Part shown: positions 23,537-36,442 of the stretch, piece after piece
Layout: each line of letters opens with the position of its first letter
Numbering within the stretch: position 1 is the stretch's first letter
Made by a program: the position numbers and the translations under genes
NCBI GenBank assembly: GCA_031308135.1
Contig: JAHLJT010003656.1
Span: 57,139,174 to 57,203,173, forward strand
Source: Acheta domesticus
Taxonomy: Eukaryota; Arthropoda; Insecta; Orthoptera; Gryllidae
Length of the DNA stretch: 64,000 nt
Reading direction: 5' to 3'
The notes under the pieces: model-generated
What the model was told of the DNA's origin: nothing
What the model saw: the letters and a program-made list of their open reading frames with translations, nothing else
Database searches by the model: none

Positions 23537-24309
23537 TATCTTTTTCTGTGTTTGAGAAAGTTAAAAGCTTGAGAACGTAAGGCCTACTCTACACCATTTT
23601 CGTGGAAGAACAACTATAATATCAGAACCAATGAATTGAATTCTAATTTTGGATTGGATTTCTCGCTTAATGAGTGCTGTCGTAATGCAATGTGCCTCTC
23701 ATCAGTAATCAGCATCCAACTTTGATTACTACTATCACTACCAAGTGCAGGAGCAATCGCACGGTCGCAGTGATTAAGTCATGATTGTCTTTGATGTACG
23801 ATTATCAGTTCTTTATTAGGGATAATGACCCCCCAGTGAGATAAAAACATCGTTAAGTAACTGGAGGATAAAAACAAAATACTCCAGAGAACAAGGCGCC
23901 ATAGTGAGTTAGATTGAGGGGTATTCCCATTTACATTATTTTTGACTGCTAGTTGACGGGTGACATAACAGTTCTTGGATGATGTATGGCATTTTTGCAT
24001 CCTCGTATAGTACGTAGTATAGTTATGTAATACAAAACATCCTAGAGGTTTTGATGGAAATACACGTTGGGGAGTCCCCAATACCGAAAAGGTTTTTCTT
24101 TTAAAAAACTTTCGGATTTTTTAAAATGGATGTTCTACAATCGAAATTGATCAACATGCGGCCTTGCTAATTTGAATCTGATATTGTGTAGTTTTTCTTT
24201 ATTTTTTTTTCTCGAATAGACGGAAATGCACTTACTAAAAAGATCGGATTTTCTTTCAAAACTTTACAATTTCGAAAAATGTGAAAGTTCAACTTTTATT
24301 GGAATCTGT
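23537..24309. other. intergenic DNA, nothing recognised
   Basis: Contains a 100-codon minus-strand open frame at 24081-23779 without motifs, codon bias or splice context, and no repeat signature I could match. Confidence 0.35.
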
Positions 24310-24645
24310 CATACTCATCATTATTGAAAAGTTGGTTCGAGTCCTGACGGTGGCGAATTTCAACATCAATCAGATAGCTAGGTCGAATCCACAAATTGTT
24401 TGGAGGAGAATTCAAGCGGCCGGCTACTCTGATCGATAGTTTTTCGTGGTTTCTCTTATAGGCCAGGCGAACGTCGGATAAGTACCTTAAGAAACGGGCG
24501 ATAAATCGCGCCGCGCGATCTCCCCTCCCTCATTCTTGTCGCAGAGGTACCTGAAGGAATGAAACCCCACAAGCTGATATATGCAGGTTGTTCCACCAGA
24601 AAGCAACGTCGCTTCTTTCCGGGATATAATATGCATTTCATTTTA
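24310..24645 (-). repeat. dispersed repeat family B, inverted copy
   Basis: On the minus strand from 24645 downwards: GTGGGGTTTCATTCCTTCAG then GTACCTCTGC, corresponding to the CCCCAACCAGGTATCTCCC block of copy 1; then GTTCGCCTGGC, GAGAAACCACG and GATCAGAGTAGCCGGCCGC in order. Downstream it ends GTCAGGACTCGAACCAACTT. Confidence 0.72.
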
Positions 24646-24934
24646 TTTATTTAACGTCAAAAACAGTTAAACACGGTGCGGCGTGCTGCGGGAGTGCGTT
24701 TTCTTAATTCTTGGATCCCTACCCTAAGCCATTGAATTTGAATACAGAAGGAAATGAGCGTTTTGGGCAAGAATTGATAAGATATTCGCTTTTGTTAATC
24801 AAAACTATTTTGCAAGGGCAACTATGCTATAAAGGGCCCTTAGTCTATCCCTCATCGTGAAGGAATCGACTTCCTGCCGCGACAACATGGAATACGATAA
24901 TTTGAATGACTATATTACCCACAGAACTCTAAAA

Positions 24935-25415
24935 GACGTGCACAGATAGTGTAGTTACATTTACGTCCAGAAGCAAATCAAAAAGTTCTCAGCATTCGCT
25001 CAAAAGATCAGGGATGCTGGACGAAAATTCTGATTGAGATGGAGGTCATTGACCCAGAAGCTGGGGTACAGTACTTGTTACAGGTTGTCTAGAATTTTAC
25101 AGTCCAAAAAATTAATACATTAAATATGATCGTTAAAATTATTTTTTCTTCTCTTTTTAATTCTCAGTGCAGTCTCTAATTGTGTAGAAACAGTAATGCA
25201 GCAGAAAATATTTCACTTGGAACTTAAACTCGTGTTTTCAATTGTTTAATGTCAACTGGCAGTGTGTTGTAAAATAATCTGTACGTGTTGTATGTAAATT
25301 TTTTGTAGTGAACTGTTGATATAGACCTCAGTCTCAGCTGAAAATACATTTGCACCCTTGAGTAAGTCATTTTTGATAAAAAGCCACCGATTTGTAAATC
25401 AAGAGACAAGGTAAT
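24935..25415 (-). mobile_element. LINE 3' end, minus strand
   Basis: The last part of a reverse-transcriptase protein is legible at 25409-25224 (TVHYKKFTYNTYRLFYNTLP then VDIKQLKTR). A 3' untranslated segment follows, running to about 24935 in this strand. The same protein end and the same untranslated segment occur in opposite orientation at 37380-37825. Shared untranslated blocks include TTTACGTCCAGAAGCAAA, GATCAGGGA and GACCCAGAAGCTG. It is a 5'-truncated copy, typical of incomplete target-primed reverse transcription. Confidence 0.8.
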
Positions 25416-26102
25416 GTTAAAATTCCTAGATTAATAAAGAGGGGTTCGCAATAATCATGTGGTTGTCACTTACAAGACTAATGACAATACCCTTAGAGTT
25501 AAAAAGCTATGGAATTTGAGATGGTTCACATGTTGGCAGAACATTGCAATGTGGTAACTTGATAGTAATCATAGGCAAACAGCCTAAATCAGATGGGTCC
25601 CCTTTTCCAGTATACTATTTTATTTACACATTATTGTAAAAGTGTAAAAAAATTTTCTGCAACTTTTGTACAACTACGTATGTGAAGTTTCAGATTTTCC
25701 TTCAGAATAAAATCTCCTCCTCAAAATAAGATATGTAAATGAAGTAAAGCACAATTTTTTCAAAATATAAGTGGTTTTCACATCATTTTCTTTTTGAAAC
25801 ATGATTAATAAGAATAAAAGGCAAAATAAAAAAAATGTAATTTTCCCAAAAACACTTCCAAACTTTTTCTTCAATGTTTGTGCACTTAGTGTTAAACACT
25901 GTATAACATAAAGGCCATTTTCATATTCTTTTGATTTTTTTTGTAAATATTAAACAAATGTAAGTTTTCTTATAAATCACTCACATTGTTAATATTAACA
26001 TTACAGGCGTTTTTTGTGCTTGAATTAATTTCATACGAATTGTCTCAAAAACTCCATAGTTTTGTAATGAAAATGGTCTAAAAATTTTGCATTATCAGAT
26101 TG
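25416..26102. other. AT-rich DNA, nothing recognised
   Basis: No open frame or repeat partner seen. The sequence becomes very A/T-rich from 25620 onwards. Confidence 0.35.
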
Positions 26103-26625
26103 ATTGATTGAATATTGATTCCAAGTGCTTCAACTGCAACTGCCTTTAGCCCCTTAAGCATAGTGCATGTTTTTATTGCAGAAGGTGGAAGTGATCTTTT
26201 CCCCCTGGACAGCAAGATCCAGCACCAAATAACTGTTAGATTGTGGGGTTTCTCCCCAACCAGGTATCTCCCACCCGCAGAGCACCATCCCAAGCAGTAG
26301 AAGCTCAGTGGTAGTGCAGGGCAAGTAAGGGGGTGAGTTTACGACAAGCAAGGGGATGGAAAGATCACACGCAGTCCGTGGCTCATTTGTTAGGCTCCGG
26401 CGTTCGCCTGGTGTTAATCGGAGAAACCACTGAAAACTACAGATCAGAGCAGCTGGCTGCTGCTACAATTCTCCACCAGACAGCAGCTGAATTCGATCTA
26501 GCTGTCCAGCTAGTGTCAAAAATCTTGCAACCATTGGCACTTGAATCTGAGGACCTCCTGTTCGGAGGTGCTTCAGTGACATCAACTGATGCACTGAACC
26601 TGGTCGCATTATCAGAAATGCTCAA
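26103..26625 (+). repeat. dispersed repeat family B, copy 2
   Basis: The longest copy seen. Landmarks collinear with copy 1: GTGATCTTTTCCCCCTGG near 26191, CCCCAACCAGGTATCTCCCA near 26253, GGAAAGATCAC near 26358, GTTCGCCTGG near 26402, GGAGAAACCACTGAAAACTA near 26420, GATCAGAGCAGCTGG, and the tail GAGGTGCTTCAGTGACATCA near 26565. Short frames inside it are incidental. It ends about 380 bp beyond the ENOSF1 polyadenylation signal. Confidence 0.82.
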
Positions 26626-27002
26626 ACATTTTCTCTCGAACAGTTCCACATTTTTCAATGAAAATTTGCATGAAAGACCATATTTTTTTTTCTTCTATAG
26701 TTTTCTTAAAGTCACAATTCCATTCCATCAGGGAATATTGAGAAATTTGAAAAAATATCTTTTAGACAACACACACAGAAGTTGAGAAGAGGGTGGGGCA
26801 ATACTGAAAAGCTAACCTAGTATAGAAGATTAGAAAAGTCAGTTGTGCGAGAAAGCCTAACTAGTTCAATTCCATAGCACTAGTTCACAAGAATGAACCT
26901 ATCATTTGATAATTCAAGTGAGAATTTTCGGTTAAGTAAAAAATTATCAGCGGCAAGGAATTTCAATAAAAAAATTTTCTTCCAGTTTTTTATCAAACAA
27001 TC

Positions 27003-27008
27003 TTTATT
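27003..27008 (-). promoter_or_regulatory. probable ENOSF1 polyadenylation signal
   Basis: TTTATT on the plus strand is AATAAA on the transcript strand, 173 bp after the ENOSF1 stop codon and followed by A/T-rich DNA. Position and motif fit; there is no transcript evidence. Confidence 0.55.
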
Positions 27009-27180
27009 TCTATTTTTCCAAAAATTAAAGACATAAAATAGCATAAGTACACAATTCATGAGAAATTCAAAACTTCATCTTTTCTTTTTTGTATTTGCAA
27101 TTTACATTTTGTAATGCATATAGTTTCCATAATTTTAGTATGTTGCTTGTTTGTTCAGCATAATATAGTCTTCCATGCCT

Positions 27181-30100
27181 TTAGTTACCTCCAAATTTCC
27201 CTGCAGGTCTAGGAAAAATACCTTTAGAAAACATCTCTTGCCACTTGCTACCATTCGGATATTCATAAGCTTCTGCAGAGGCAGTCTTGAATTTAGTGCT
27301 ATATCCAGGAGCCTAGAAAAGATAAGTTTTTGATATTTGTTAAGATACTTTATAAAAAAACAAGAGAGTAGTACATAGAATTTTGAAGACACTTACAACT
27401 GGCACTTGATAGTGAGCTCGCTTCACAACTGTTGGATTTTCAAAATGTTCATGTTGCTGATCAACAAACTCAACAACACGATTTTCTTTTGTGCCTGACA
27501 AGCACACATAATCAAACATTTGCAGATGTTGAACCATTTCACACAATCCAACACCTCCAGCATGAGGGCAGACTGGCACTGTCAAAAACAGGAAACAATT
27601 TTTAAAAAGGATTATCTCCCTTCAAATCACAGTACCACTTCACATATGAATTTCCAGGTTCTTTAAATCAAATATTTTTTATAATCCCTCTTCATCAAAG
27701 CAGTTGTGCCAACTCATTGTTTTACAGTTGTACATTGTTTTACAGTTACATTGTATTACAGTTTAGTGGCTGATAGTATCGTGCATTTTCATTCTCTCTG
27801 TTCTTGGGTTTATATTGTTCATTTATAAAACAATACACGTGCCGTTTCAATTCACATTTCATAATTGTAAAAACAATGCAATCTCTCATCTAACAAAAGT
27901 TTTTTTCAATGGCGAAGCTGAACGATAATCTGGGAGCCTTAGAATACCCAAATTATTTTTCAACAAAATCTATCATTATGTATGCCATTTTTTCAATATT
28001 TTTTTACTCAATCATTAAAGAAAATTAAATGTTTTCGACTCCTTTTGCCCTGCTTACGCACGAGGGAATTAGCAGGCCTGTAGTTGAGCGGGGAGCCTGC
28101 CACTGGCTACACCCTGGCTGGCTCTGCCTTGCATGCATACGAGAGGGCATACACTTTCTCCTTTCTTGCACTCACTGGCCAGGGAGCCTAGGCCCGCTGG
28201 CCTCGGCTCCCAGCACTCACTGACTTGTGTCATGATGCACATCCACACAGAGTATATGCCTCCCGACCAGTCAAATTCACCTCATCCTTTGATGCTGCGG
28301 GAAAGTAGAATGAGTTGTTTGTGTGATTTTTGTTCATGTTTTCTTAATGAATCAATTAATGAAGCTAAAGATTTAGGGTAAAGAGAATGTCCCACTGACT
28401 ATGGACCACTCCCGTAACTTCTAAACAGTTCACGATATTGAAATGCAGTTTTCACTCAACAATGCGGAATCATAAGGCAAGTAATATGCCATAGAGATAG
28501 AAATAGTAGAGAGAGTAGTAATATGCCGTGTTAGATACGAAAAGACTACTGAAATCTGCATCAAAGCAGACATGACCACGAATGAAGTTTCAGGGTCAGA
28601 ATTATTTGAAAGACAAAAAATTGTTTCTTTTAATATTATTTATACAGTGTACTCAGCTGGAATATAGGTTTCAAGATTTTGAGAACTTTTATTTTATTGA
28701 ATTTCTTGACGAAAAGCAGTTTTCCACCTATAAAGCATCCTTTCACTCAGAAAAGTTTTCTTTCATAATAAAACAATCTCCATTCTTTGACACTGAGAAG
28801 CTTTGAAATGAACTGACAAATGTATGCATTCATAATGCAATATACATGCCTGCATATTTGATGCATTATTGGACAAATTGAACTAGAAAAATATTATCAA
28901 AAGAAAGTTTGGGATACAACTCAATGTAACTTTCCCTGTATCTACAGCATTATATGAAAGGAATATAATTATATTGAAGAGAGCAAAGACATTCTTGAGA
29001 AATTCCATTGGAAATATTAGGATCGGTAATTTCAGTACACTATCGAGAAGTGTCTGCTAAATTGACATTGCAGAAACAACAGCTTTAAAGAACAAATTAT
29101 TGATGTTTTTGTTTAACAAAAAAAAACAAGAATGGAGCTAATTTACAAAAATTAAAAAAATAAATCATAAAAAAGCTAAGATTTTCAAAGAAGATAAAAT
29201 ACCCAACTGCATGAGCTTCGCCACTGATTCTTTTTCTTGGCATTTCTCTGTCTGACTTGTTTACCACAATATACTTGCAATATTTTTATTGAATTAAAGA
29301 TAAATATTACAAGTACCTCCCAACTTTTTGGCCATGAAGTACACAGACAATATTTCATTTACTCCACCAATTCGACATGAGTCAATTTGACAGAATTGCA
29401 TGCCTCCAGACTGCAGAAACTGTTTGAAGAGAACTCTATTACAGCACATTTCTCCAGTTGCAACTCCAATTCCCAGAGGTTTCAGGGCCTTGAACAATAA
29501 TAGTAGTTTACTATCTAACCTTGCAAATATAAGTACTTATATTACATATCTCTACAAGTCATCACAATACCTGTGATATTTTGGCATGACCTAGCACATC
29601 ATCTGGAGATGTTGGTTCTTCTATCCACAATGGTTTGAATTCAGCCAGTTCTTTCATCCAGTCAATAGACTGCTGAACATCCCAAATCTGATTTGCATCG
29701 ACCATCTGTAGTAAAAATTTAACTTATAAAGCACATTGAGGTATTTTATACATGCAGTCATTCTTGACTTGCAAGGCAATCTAAGACTCTGAACAGATGA
29801 ACAAATAGAGGACTGTACTTTGATATGCTCTTAATTCTTTTCACTATGAAAAGCCCTTTTAATAAGGTATGGAAAATATCACATTTCCTATAACAATGTT
29901 TAAAAAATATTGATTTCTTAATGTAATGAACAGAAGATTGTGAATTAAATTTCAAATTCAATTACAATTAGCAATGTAAAATACTTACAAGAACTTTATC
30001 CCAACCGATAACTTCTCGGACCATAGCACATCTTCTTTTATCATCTTCCAGATTTTGCCCTACTTTCACTTTAAATGCTGTGAACCCTTCTGCAAGATAT

Positions 30101-32585
30101 TTGGCACACAGTTCTTTCACACGATCAGAGGTGTATCCAAGCCAGCCTGAAAAAATACATTTTAGTATAAAAATAAAGGATTTAATAATATTCCTGGAAT
30201 AAATTAAAATGCAACACAGTGCTGAATCAATTCAATTAATGTAATGAAGATGACCTTACAATTTTTCCACAAAATTTGAAAAAGAAATTTCTATAGAGGT
30301 GTCTCTCATTTTTCCATTACCCCCCTCACAAACATCCATTCTACAACTAAAATTAGTGTATGTTATGTTTGGTCAAAATATCTAACAATTTCACACACAA
30401 ATATTTTTAGAATACTAGAGAGTATAGTAAGAGCTTCAAGTAAGGTGCCTTTCCTAAGAAAACAAGCTTCATCAAAATCATAAAACTGGTGAAGGATAAA
30501 TGCAACCAAATTCACAGAAGCATGAAAATTCCTTATTTCATGAGAAATAGCAAATGAGAATAAATCTACTTACTTATGGCCAAAAAGATAATTAATGCAT
30601 CAGAAGAATCAAGAAATATGCACGTCAATACTATATGTATTTCTTGGAGAATACTGCTTTTATTTTTAACTGATACATTATTGCCTTTGATACAGAGTTC
30701 AATATAGACTGCATAACTTACTTGGATAAAGAGGATCGTCATTACATAGGAAATAAGAAACAATTGAATGGTGCTACATGTTCTCTTATGGAGGGACTTA
30801 TGAGATAGAAATATGAAAAGTTAACGATTAGTTAATTAGTAAATAAATGAATCTAAATCATTAAAATTATGTAAAAAATAAAATCATGTAGGTACCAAGG
30901 GCGTTAACTGGTTCCAATGATCTCAGGCCCTTGGGCTTTTTGTTGCCGCTCGATCATTAGAATCCTTATAACACCCTTGGTGCACAAATAGCTTTTCTTT
31001 CCCACTTATCAATTCAATATTTTTAAGTCCTTATTACCTACAGGAATAACAGTGAGCAACTAAATCAAGACCATGTACATTTAATGAAATTTCAGACTCA
31101 CCAACTTGAGTAGTGTAAGCGGGATATCCAGTTCTACGCAGTTCTGCTTCACGTTCCTCCTTTCCAGATGCAGCTTCCTTTAGCATGGCTAAAGCTTCTT
31201 CTGGTGTCACTACATCTGTACTAAAATGATAAAAAAATATTAAAATGAAGGTGCAAGAACAATTAATATTTGAAAAATTATAATCTGAAAAGTCAAAAGG
31301 TTTGTACTTACATGTATCGGAAATCAATGGCACGTACTAACGTCTCTGGGTCCATATCAACAAGAAGTTTCCAAACTGGCTTGTTTTCAACTTTTCCCCA
31401 TAAGTCCCACAGTGCATTCACTATCGCAGCTGTAGCAAGATGAACAACACCTTTTTCTGGACCAATCTGCAAAATGTCAAGGAAAGTCATTTTGTTTAAT
31501 TTCGATTGGTATTATTATTGAAATACAAAACAAATTAATAAAAAATATCTCATTAACTACAACTTTAATTCACCACACTCCCTGAAACTTATCAACTCTC
31601 TTCCATTCTCTTCCCTCTGAATTCTTGCCCAAAATGCTCATTCCTACCTGTATTTATAATTCAACTTAATAAAGTATAAGTAGAGATTCCAGAACTCAAG
31701 TAAACATGCATGCATGCATGTTGTGTCTGCATCTGTGCACAGATTGCACTTCTCCCCCACAGAACATCACACATAGTTTTTAACTGTTTTTTGCAATATT
31801 TTTGGTGCACTTCATCTTGGAAAATTTCAATAAATGAATTTAAGTATTGAATTTTTATGTCCGTGTCTTAATATAATAGAAACATACAAAATCATTTATC
31901 TCTGGAAGATTTTTAAACCATATAATACAACAGAGATTTACCCATCTGAGTTGTGATTCACTTGTTAGTTGTCTCCAGAAAGATCCAAAATTTTGGAAAA
32001 TTTCAGCAGCATCTTTGCCAATGACCATAGATGACATGGAATTGATTGCTTGAACAACTACAATGAAAACACACAATAAAATAATTTTCTCACATATATT
32101 CTGCTGATTGGAAAAAATATTAAGGAAGAAAAATTTGATATATTTTATGTGCTGACCTATTTCTGTTCCACGACCGAGAGTGAAAGTTAAGCCATGCCCT
32201 TCCACATTTCTTTCGGTATAGATAACAACATAAGCACAGGAATAATCTGGATCAGTATGCTGAAAATAAAGAGCAAATTATAATTTATATGTGTTACTAC
32301 GTACAATTATTAACTGAATAAAGCAAAATTTGTGTTCAGCAACATTTAATATTTCTTTTACCATTGCATCTGATCCATGAGCACCCAGTGAAGTAGGGAA
32401 TCTTATATCCCGTGCCTGGAGGTTTCTAATTACCAATCCAGTTCCTGGAGCTCTTGAGTTGGTAACTGTTCTTCTACAAAAATAAAAACATTCATTTCAC
32501 CTAAGTTCACAATATCTTTATAGCCTTTGGGTATTGTCTGTTTTAAGTACCTGTAGTGACTTGTGACAGATCTTCTGCTCGACAT
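27181..32585 (-). CDS. ENOSF1: ENOSF1-type L-fuconate dehydratase (enolase superfamily)
   Basis: Enolase-superfamily enzymes of this family dehydrate acid sugars such as L-fuconate; the animal enzyme is linked to mitochondria. Eleven coding exons, transcript order: 32585-32551, 32473-32362, 32259-32157, 32057-31942, 31466-31312, 31220-31102, 30146-29989, 29705-29571, 29488-29317, 27578-27397, 27312-27181. All introns are GT-AG and phases agree throughout, giving 472 residues (human about 443). Catalytic features: KVKVG (K239, K241), metal ligands D269 (VDANQ), E295 (IEEP) and E324 (ATGE), and the Asp-His pair D347 (QIDSCR) and H374 (CPHAGG). The N-terminal capping domain includes [14 protein letters not shown] and [13 protein letters not shown]. 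The start is supported by an in-frame TGA 87 bp upstream and no earlier ATG. The first 34 residues are Arg/Ser/Thr-rich with no acidic residue, compatible with a mitochondrial presequence (inference). No breaks seen. Confidence 0.95.
27579..29316. other. largest ENOSF1 intron
   Basis: 1.7 kb between exons 9 and 10. A GC-rich patch at 28029-28280 stands out from the AT-rich surroundings and may be an unplaced old repeat. No coding sequence or terminal repeats recognised. Confidence 0.5.
30891..30983. repeat. tiny inverted-repeat element in an ENOSF1 intron
   Basis: GTACCAAGGGCGTTAA at about 30892-30907 faces the reverse complement of GCACCAAGGGTGTTAT at 30968-30983. The roughly 90-bp unit between exons 6 and 7 contains a short inner stem-like block (GGCCCTTGGGC). 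It may be a very short MITE; no duplication is evident. Confidence 0.45.
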
Positions 32586-33780
32586 TGTTATCCAATTAGG
32601 AGCTTCATTACGACTTTTAATCTTTGGTGCTGATACTCCTGATTGGATAACCTTGACACAGCTGATGACCTGTCATAAGTAATTATATTTAAATTGGACA
32701 ATAAATGAAAAAAATATGTATGTTTCAATTAAATATCTGACTGGTCAGGAAATAGGTTCATTCAACAATAAAATTTGCTCAAGAGGCGAAATCTCAAGAG
32801 GCAAGCATTTTTTCAATATGTATAGACATCTACTGTATGCAAATAAAGCAAAATGTTTGCCAAGATCACAGTTTCTGTTCACATTGGACTTACACGTTCT
32901 GCAAAGAGCAAGTTTTACTGCATCAGTAACCTAATTATGTGTGACATGAACTTCTTTTCCTCCAAGACATGTAAATTTATATTGAACTAATGAGAAAAAA
33001 AAAACACATACACTTCACAATCCAACAATCCTGGGTCATACATTGCTTGTCTGGAGTTCTTACGCAGTACAAAGAAGAATGTCTAACTTCTTCCTGAACA
33101 TAGTTAAGAGTCGGTAATAAATGCAAATGGACATTCTAATTGTTAAGTCACGTGTCTTGAAAATTTACACCTGTATATGATCAGTTGTGTTGAATAATAA
33201 GGAGGTAGTTTCAGAATAAATTTCACACTGTTCTAATGACATGTTTAATAAATCCTACCAAAACATAAATTATGTTAGTTCAAAAATTTAAAGTAACATT
33301 TTTAGAACATACCCATTATGGACAGACATGGTGAAAGTAGATGAGTTACTACAACTCAACTAACTCATTTCCCTGAAGACCTTGGTAACACTATCATCTA
33401 AGATAAAAGTAATGATTGTATTATCTTCTTGTTTGTCACATCACATGATGCATTATTTTCTTCTCAACAGTACCACTTCAGTCACTATTTGTCATCTATG
33501 TATTATATAACAATCTAAAGCGACCTCCAACACCGAAATCATTTTAATTTCTCTGCATCCCCACAAAAGCATAGTTATTAAAGGGGGAATGACGGATTTA
33601 TTACTGATTTCAACCCTCTGCATCATTTCTGTACTCTGAGAAGACAAATAAATTCTATGTGTAAGGCTCTCATCCTGTAACAAGTGTCTTCGAGATAACA
33701 TTTGATTGAGAAAAAAGTTAATCTAATATTATTGGATTTTATTAAATGCAAAAGAAATTCGTTTATTGTTAGAGGATGAA
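32586..33780. other. upstream of ENOSF1; promoter not identifiable
   Basis: AT-rich. An acceptor-like site at 32670 (ATGACAG on the minus strand) suggests the ATG may lie in a second exon with a non-coding first exon farther upstream. No CpG-rich block or TATA/Inr pairing stands out. Confidence 0.35.
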
Positions 33781-34920
33781 TCAGTCCTCTGAGCTCTCAC
33801 CGTTCCATGGAGAGAAAGTCGGACTTGTCCGAACGTCCGGTGCATTAAAACTAAAGATCAGACACTGATCACATACAATGTCACATTGGTGATCAAAACA
33901 AAAGTGCATGTCAGTGCATTGGTACATGTGTCGGCCGGTGTCAATGACGCGGGTGGACCCATGACCCTTGCATTGTGGGTTGACGTCAGCACCGGTCAGC
34001 AAGTACCAAGATGAGTAGTCGGCACCAGTCAGCACCATTTTGTATGGGTTCTTGGCATGATGTAAATAACATTTACAAATTATTTACATCATAGTCCCCT
34101 GGACAGATTCAGGAAGACTAATTACAATATAACATAAAAAAGAAAATCCCGAAAAAATAAGAAATGATTTCTAGGAAAGCAAGTTTAAATTTTACTTCCG
34201 GGCGCGCACTTCAAACCGGCTGCCGCTCCGCTGCAGACCGCTGCAGGAAATACTCTTTGCTGCAGACACTACGGCATTTACAACGGCGCTTTTGGTTGCC
34301 TCGTTTCTTCGGATTATCGGTGAACCATTCATAATTCTACTAAATCTACTTAAAATGCAATTTATTCCTCTATATTAAGCTCACTTCGGTATTGCAATGT
34401 TACATCTGGCCTACTAACACTTCACCCACATCTTGATATATTCTTAAGAATCTATTTTATTTCAAGTCAACAATTAACACTATTTTTTAACAAAAAAAAC
34501 TATAAGGGGGTAAGACCCGAACTGAAATTGTTCCACCCCGAAATATACTTTTTGGATTTGCCCCTGCAGCGATACTCTCACACAGCCGTCACTAAAAAAT
34601 TGTACGCGACTATTCCATTCGTGAAATTAAAACCAATAGGATTTAACTATACACATAAAATGACCCAATAAGGGCGGGGTATCTCAAAAAGTTTATCGCT
34701 TTTTCTATCTGATTTTTATTACCTCTTCTCACTGCTGGCCAATCATAACTTGTGGCTCATCTATCTTACACTATTGCTTTCCACGTTGTGAAGACACAAT
34801 GGGTCTCATGGGGAATCTGCACGTTGCCGACGCAACACCCTCGCTTGCCCGCTCGTTCCAGAATCGTCAAAATCACAGCTACTTTTCTCAATATATGCAT
34901 CTACTGAAAACATTGTTTAT
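33781..34920. other. intergenic, unassigned
   Basis: 33800-34040 has an 85-codon minus-strand frame without recognisable motif. 34200-34300 is GC-rich with a tandem-like GCTGCAGACCGCTGCAG. A 12-bp perfect hairpin lies at 34057-34092. No gene supported. Confidence 0.35.
34057..34092. repeat. perfect 12-bp inverted repeat
   Basis: ATGATGTAAATA at 34057-34068 and its exact reverse complement at 34081-34092, with a 12-base A/T spacer. Confidence 0.75.
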
Positions 34921-34923
34921 TCG

Positions 34924-34924
<1 letters not shown>

Positions 34925-34989
<65 letters not shown>
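34925..34989. repeat. (ATT)n microsatellite
   Basis: About 21 uninterrupted ATT units. It creates spurious poly-isoleucine frames on both strands. Confidence 0.95.
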
Positions 34990-34990
<1 letters not shown>

Positions 34991-36442
34991 GTCGTAATAT
35001 TTTTATTAGCGTAAATATCTAATACAAAGGGACCCTTTATATGCATTGTTATAAAATGAAAAAAAGATCGTAAATTGTTGATTCTGCCGTCAAATATTGA
35101 TAAATGGATTAACGCAATAAACGAAACACTCAGACCAACATTTATCCACATTTCATCGTGGTACATTATATTCCTTTTCTTATTTCTTAACTGTCACATT
35201 TCTCGTAGTTATGAGTATCGGCACATTATTGTGTCATTTCTTTCCATCGTTTCTTTCTTTTTATCACGCTTTTCACAGTCAAATTCCATTTCTATCAATT
35301 AGTGGTAAAATGTAAATTATTTGAAACTTGGTAAATGCTTATCATTAACATCTTTCATTATAAACACGATTGTTGCAGGAAAATTTTAAAATATTGTAGA
35401 TACGCATGGACATTGAGACGTATCGTATGTACAAAATCATAAAACTTCATTTTCCTACTGATTTTATAATTCAGTCCAATTAACTTTATTTTCCTCGGGA
35501 TCGGTATTTTTTTATTCTCATTTTCCGTTTTCATTCTAAAGACCGCTGATGCATATTGCTCTGCAAAATGCATTCGAACGATTGACTCCGTTTTTGGATG
35601 TTTTCCTTTTAAGTTCTCGAATATTTTGAAAATTATTTTACCCTTTTCCCTGAGATCTTTTTAGATCTCTTAAAATTAAGCCACGATTCATTAAAGTACG
35701 TAGCTACTTTTCTTTACCATTGCACATCCACTATCTTCACTCACATCCCCTAGCAAAAAATCGACTGACCAGAATATCCAGCAATATGAAATTCTCAAAA
35801 GGGCTTCTGGTGATCATTCTAGAATTGATTTCCTCTGATGACATCACATAAACAAATACTTCCTTTTAGCCCTAAGGGTGACATCCTGCATCCCTGCTTT
35901 GTCTTTCCACAGAGCCTCACGTCGCCGTCTCACGTCGCGCGCGGCTCTACTTCAAAACGAGCATCGAATACATGCATCAGAAGTAATGCATCAGAAGACC
36001 TTCAGGTGATGATAGAAAATAATTTCATTTTACCCAAAACTTTGTCGCTGGAAGTTTTTAATTGGATTTGAAGAACGAAAATTTCCCAGCTACGATATAT
36101 TTTAAAGCACAAATTAAAAATTCTCACATTTTTATTGACAATTCATTTTTTAAAGAGACACATTTTAACATATTGATAAAATGAAAGCATATCTCCAAGC
36201 TTATTTAATTGAAATGTTGTATCGATTTTTTCCAAAATAATTCAACCAATTTTTGGTTATGTTTTAACAGTCTGAATAAAAAGATGTTTAAAAAGTCAGT
36301 TCCGCAGAAATCCGGCGTTTTTATTGAGCAAATGAAAATGAATGACACATTTTGTATGATTACCATCGTGTTCCTCGTCATTTTCTCTACAACATTACGT
36401 TATTTCTTCTTACTTTGGAACAGTGCACGAGGTCCTTCCGTA
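34990..36442. other. AT-rich intergenic DNA, nothing recognised
   Basis: Only short frames, and no repeat partner found. Confidence 0.4.

Noticed and set aside
23779..24081. 100-codon minus-strand frame
   Set aside because: No motif, splice site or repeat partner. Length is within chance for this size of window.
26437..26658. Frames on both strands at 26333-26785 (up to 150 codons)
   Set aside because: They lie in a copy of repeat family B. The other copies do not keep the frame.
33781..34038. 85-codon minus-strand frame with several Cys/His
   Set aside because: Cys/His spacing fits no zinc-binding pattern I know, and there is no surrounding gene structure.
34799..35166. Poly-isoleucine open frames
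   Set aside because: Translation of an ATT microsatellite. The same applies at 39300-40047 (poly-Ile, -Asn, -Leu, -Ser), 46594-46872 (poly-Phe/Leu), 49850-50296 (Ile-Tyr) and 50828-51010 (poly-Tyr).
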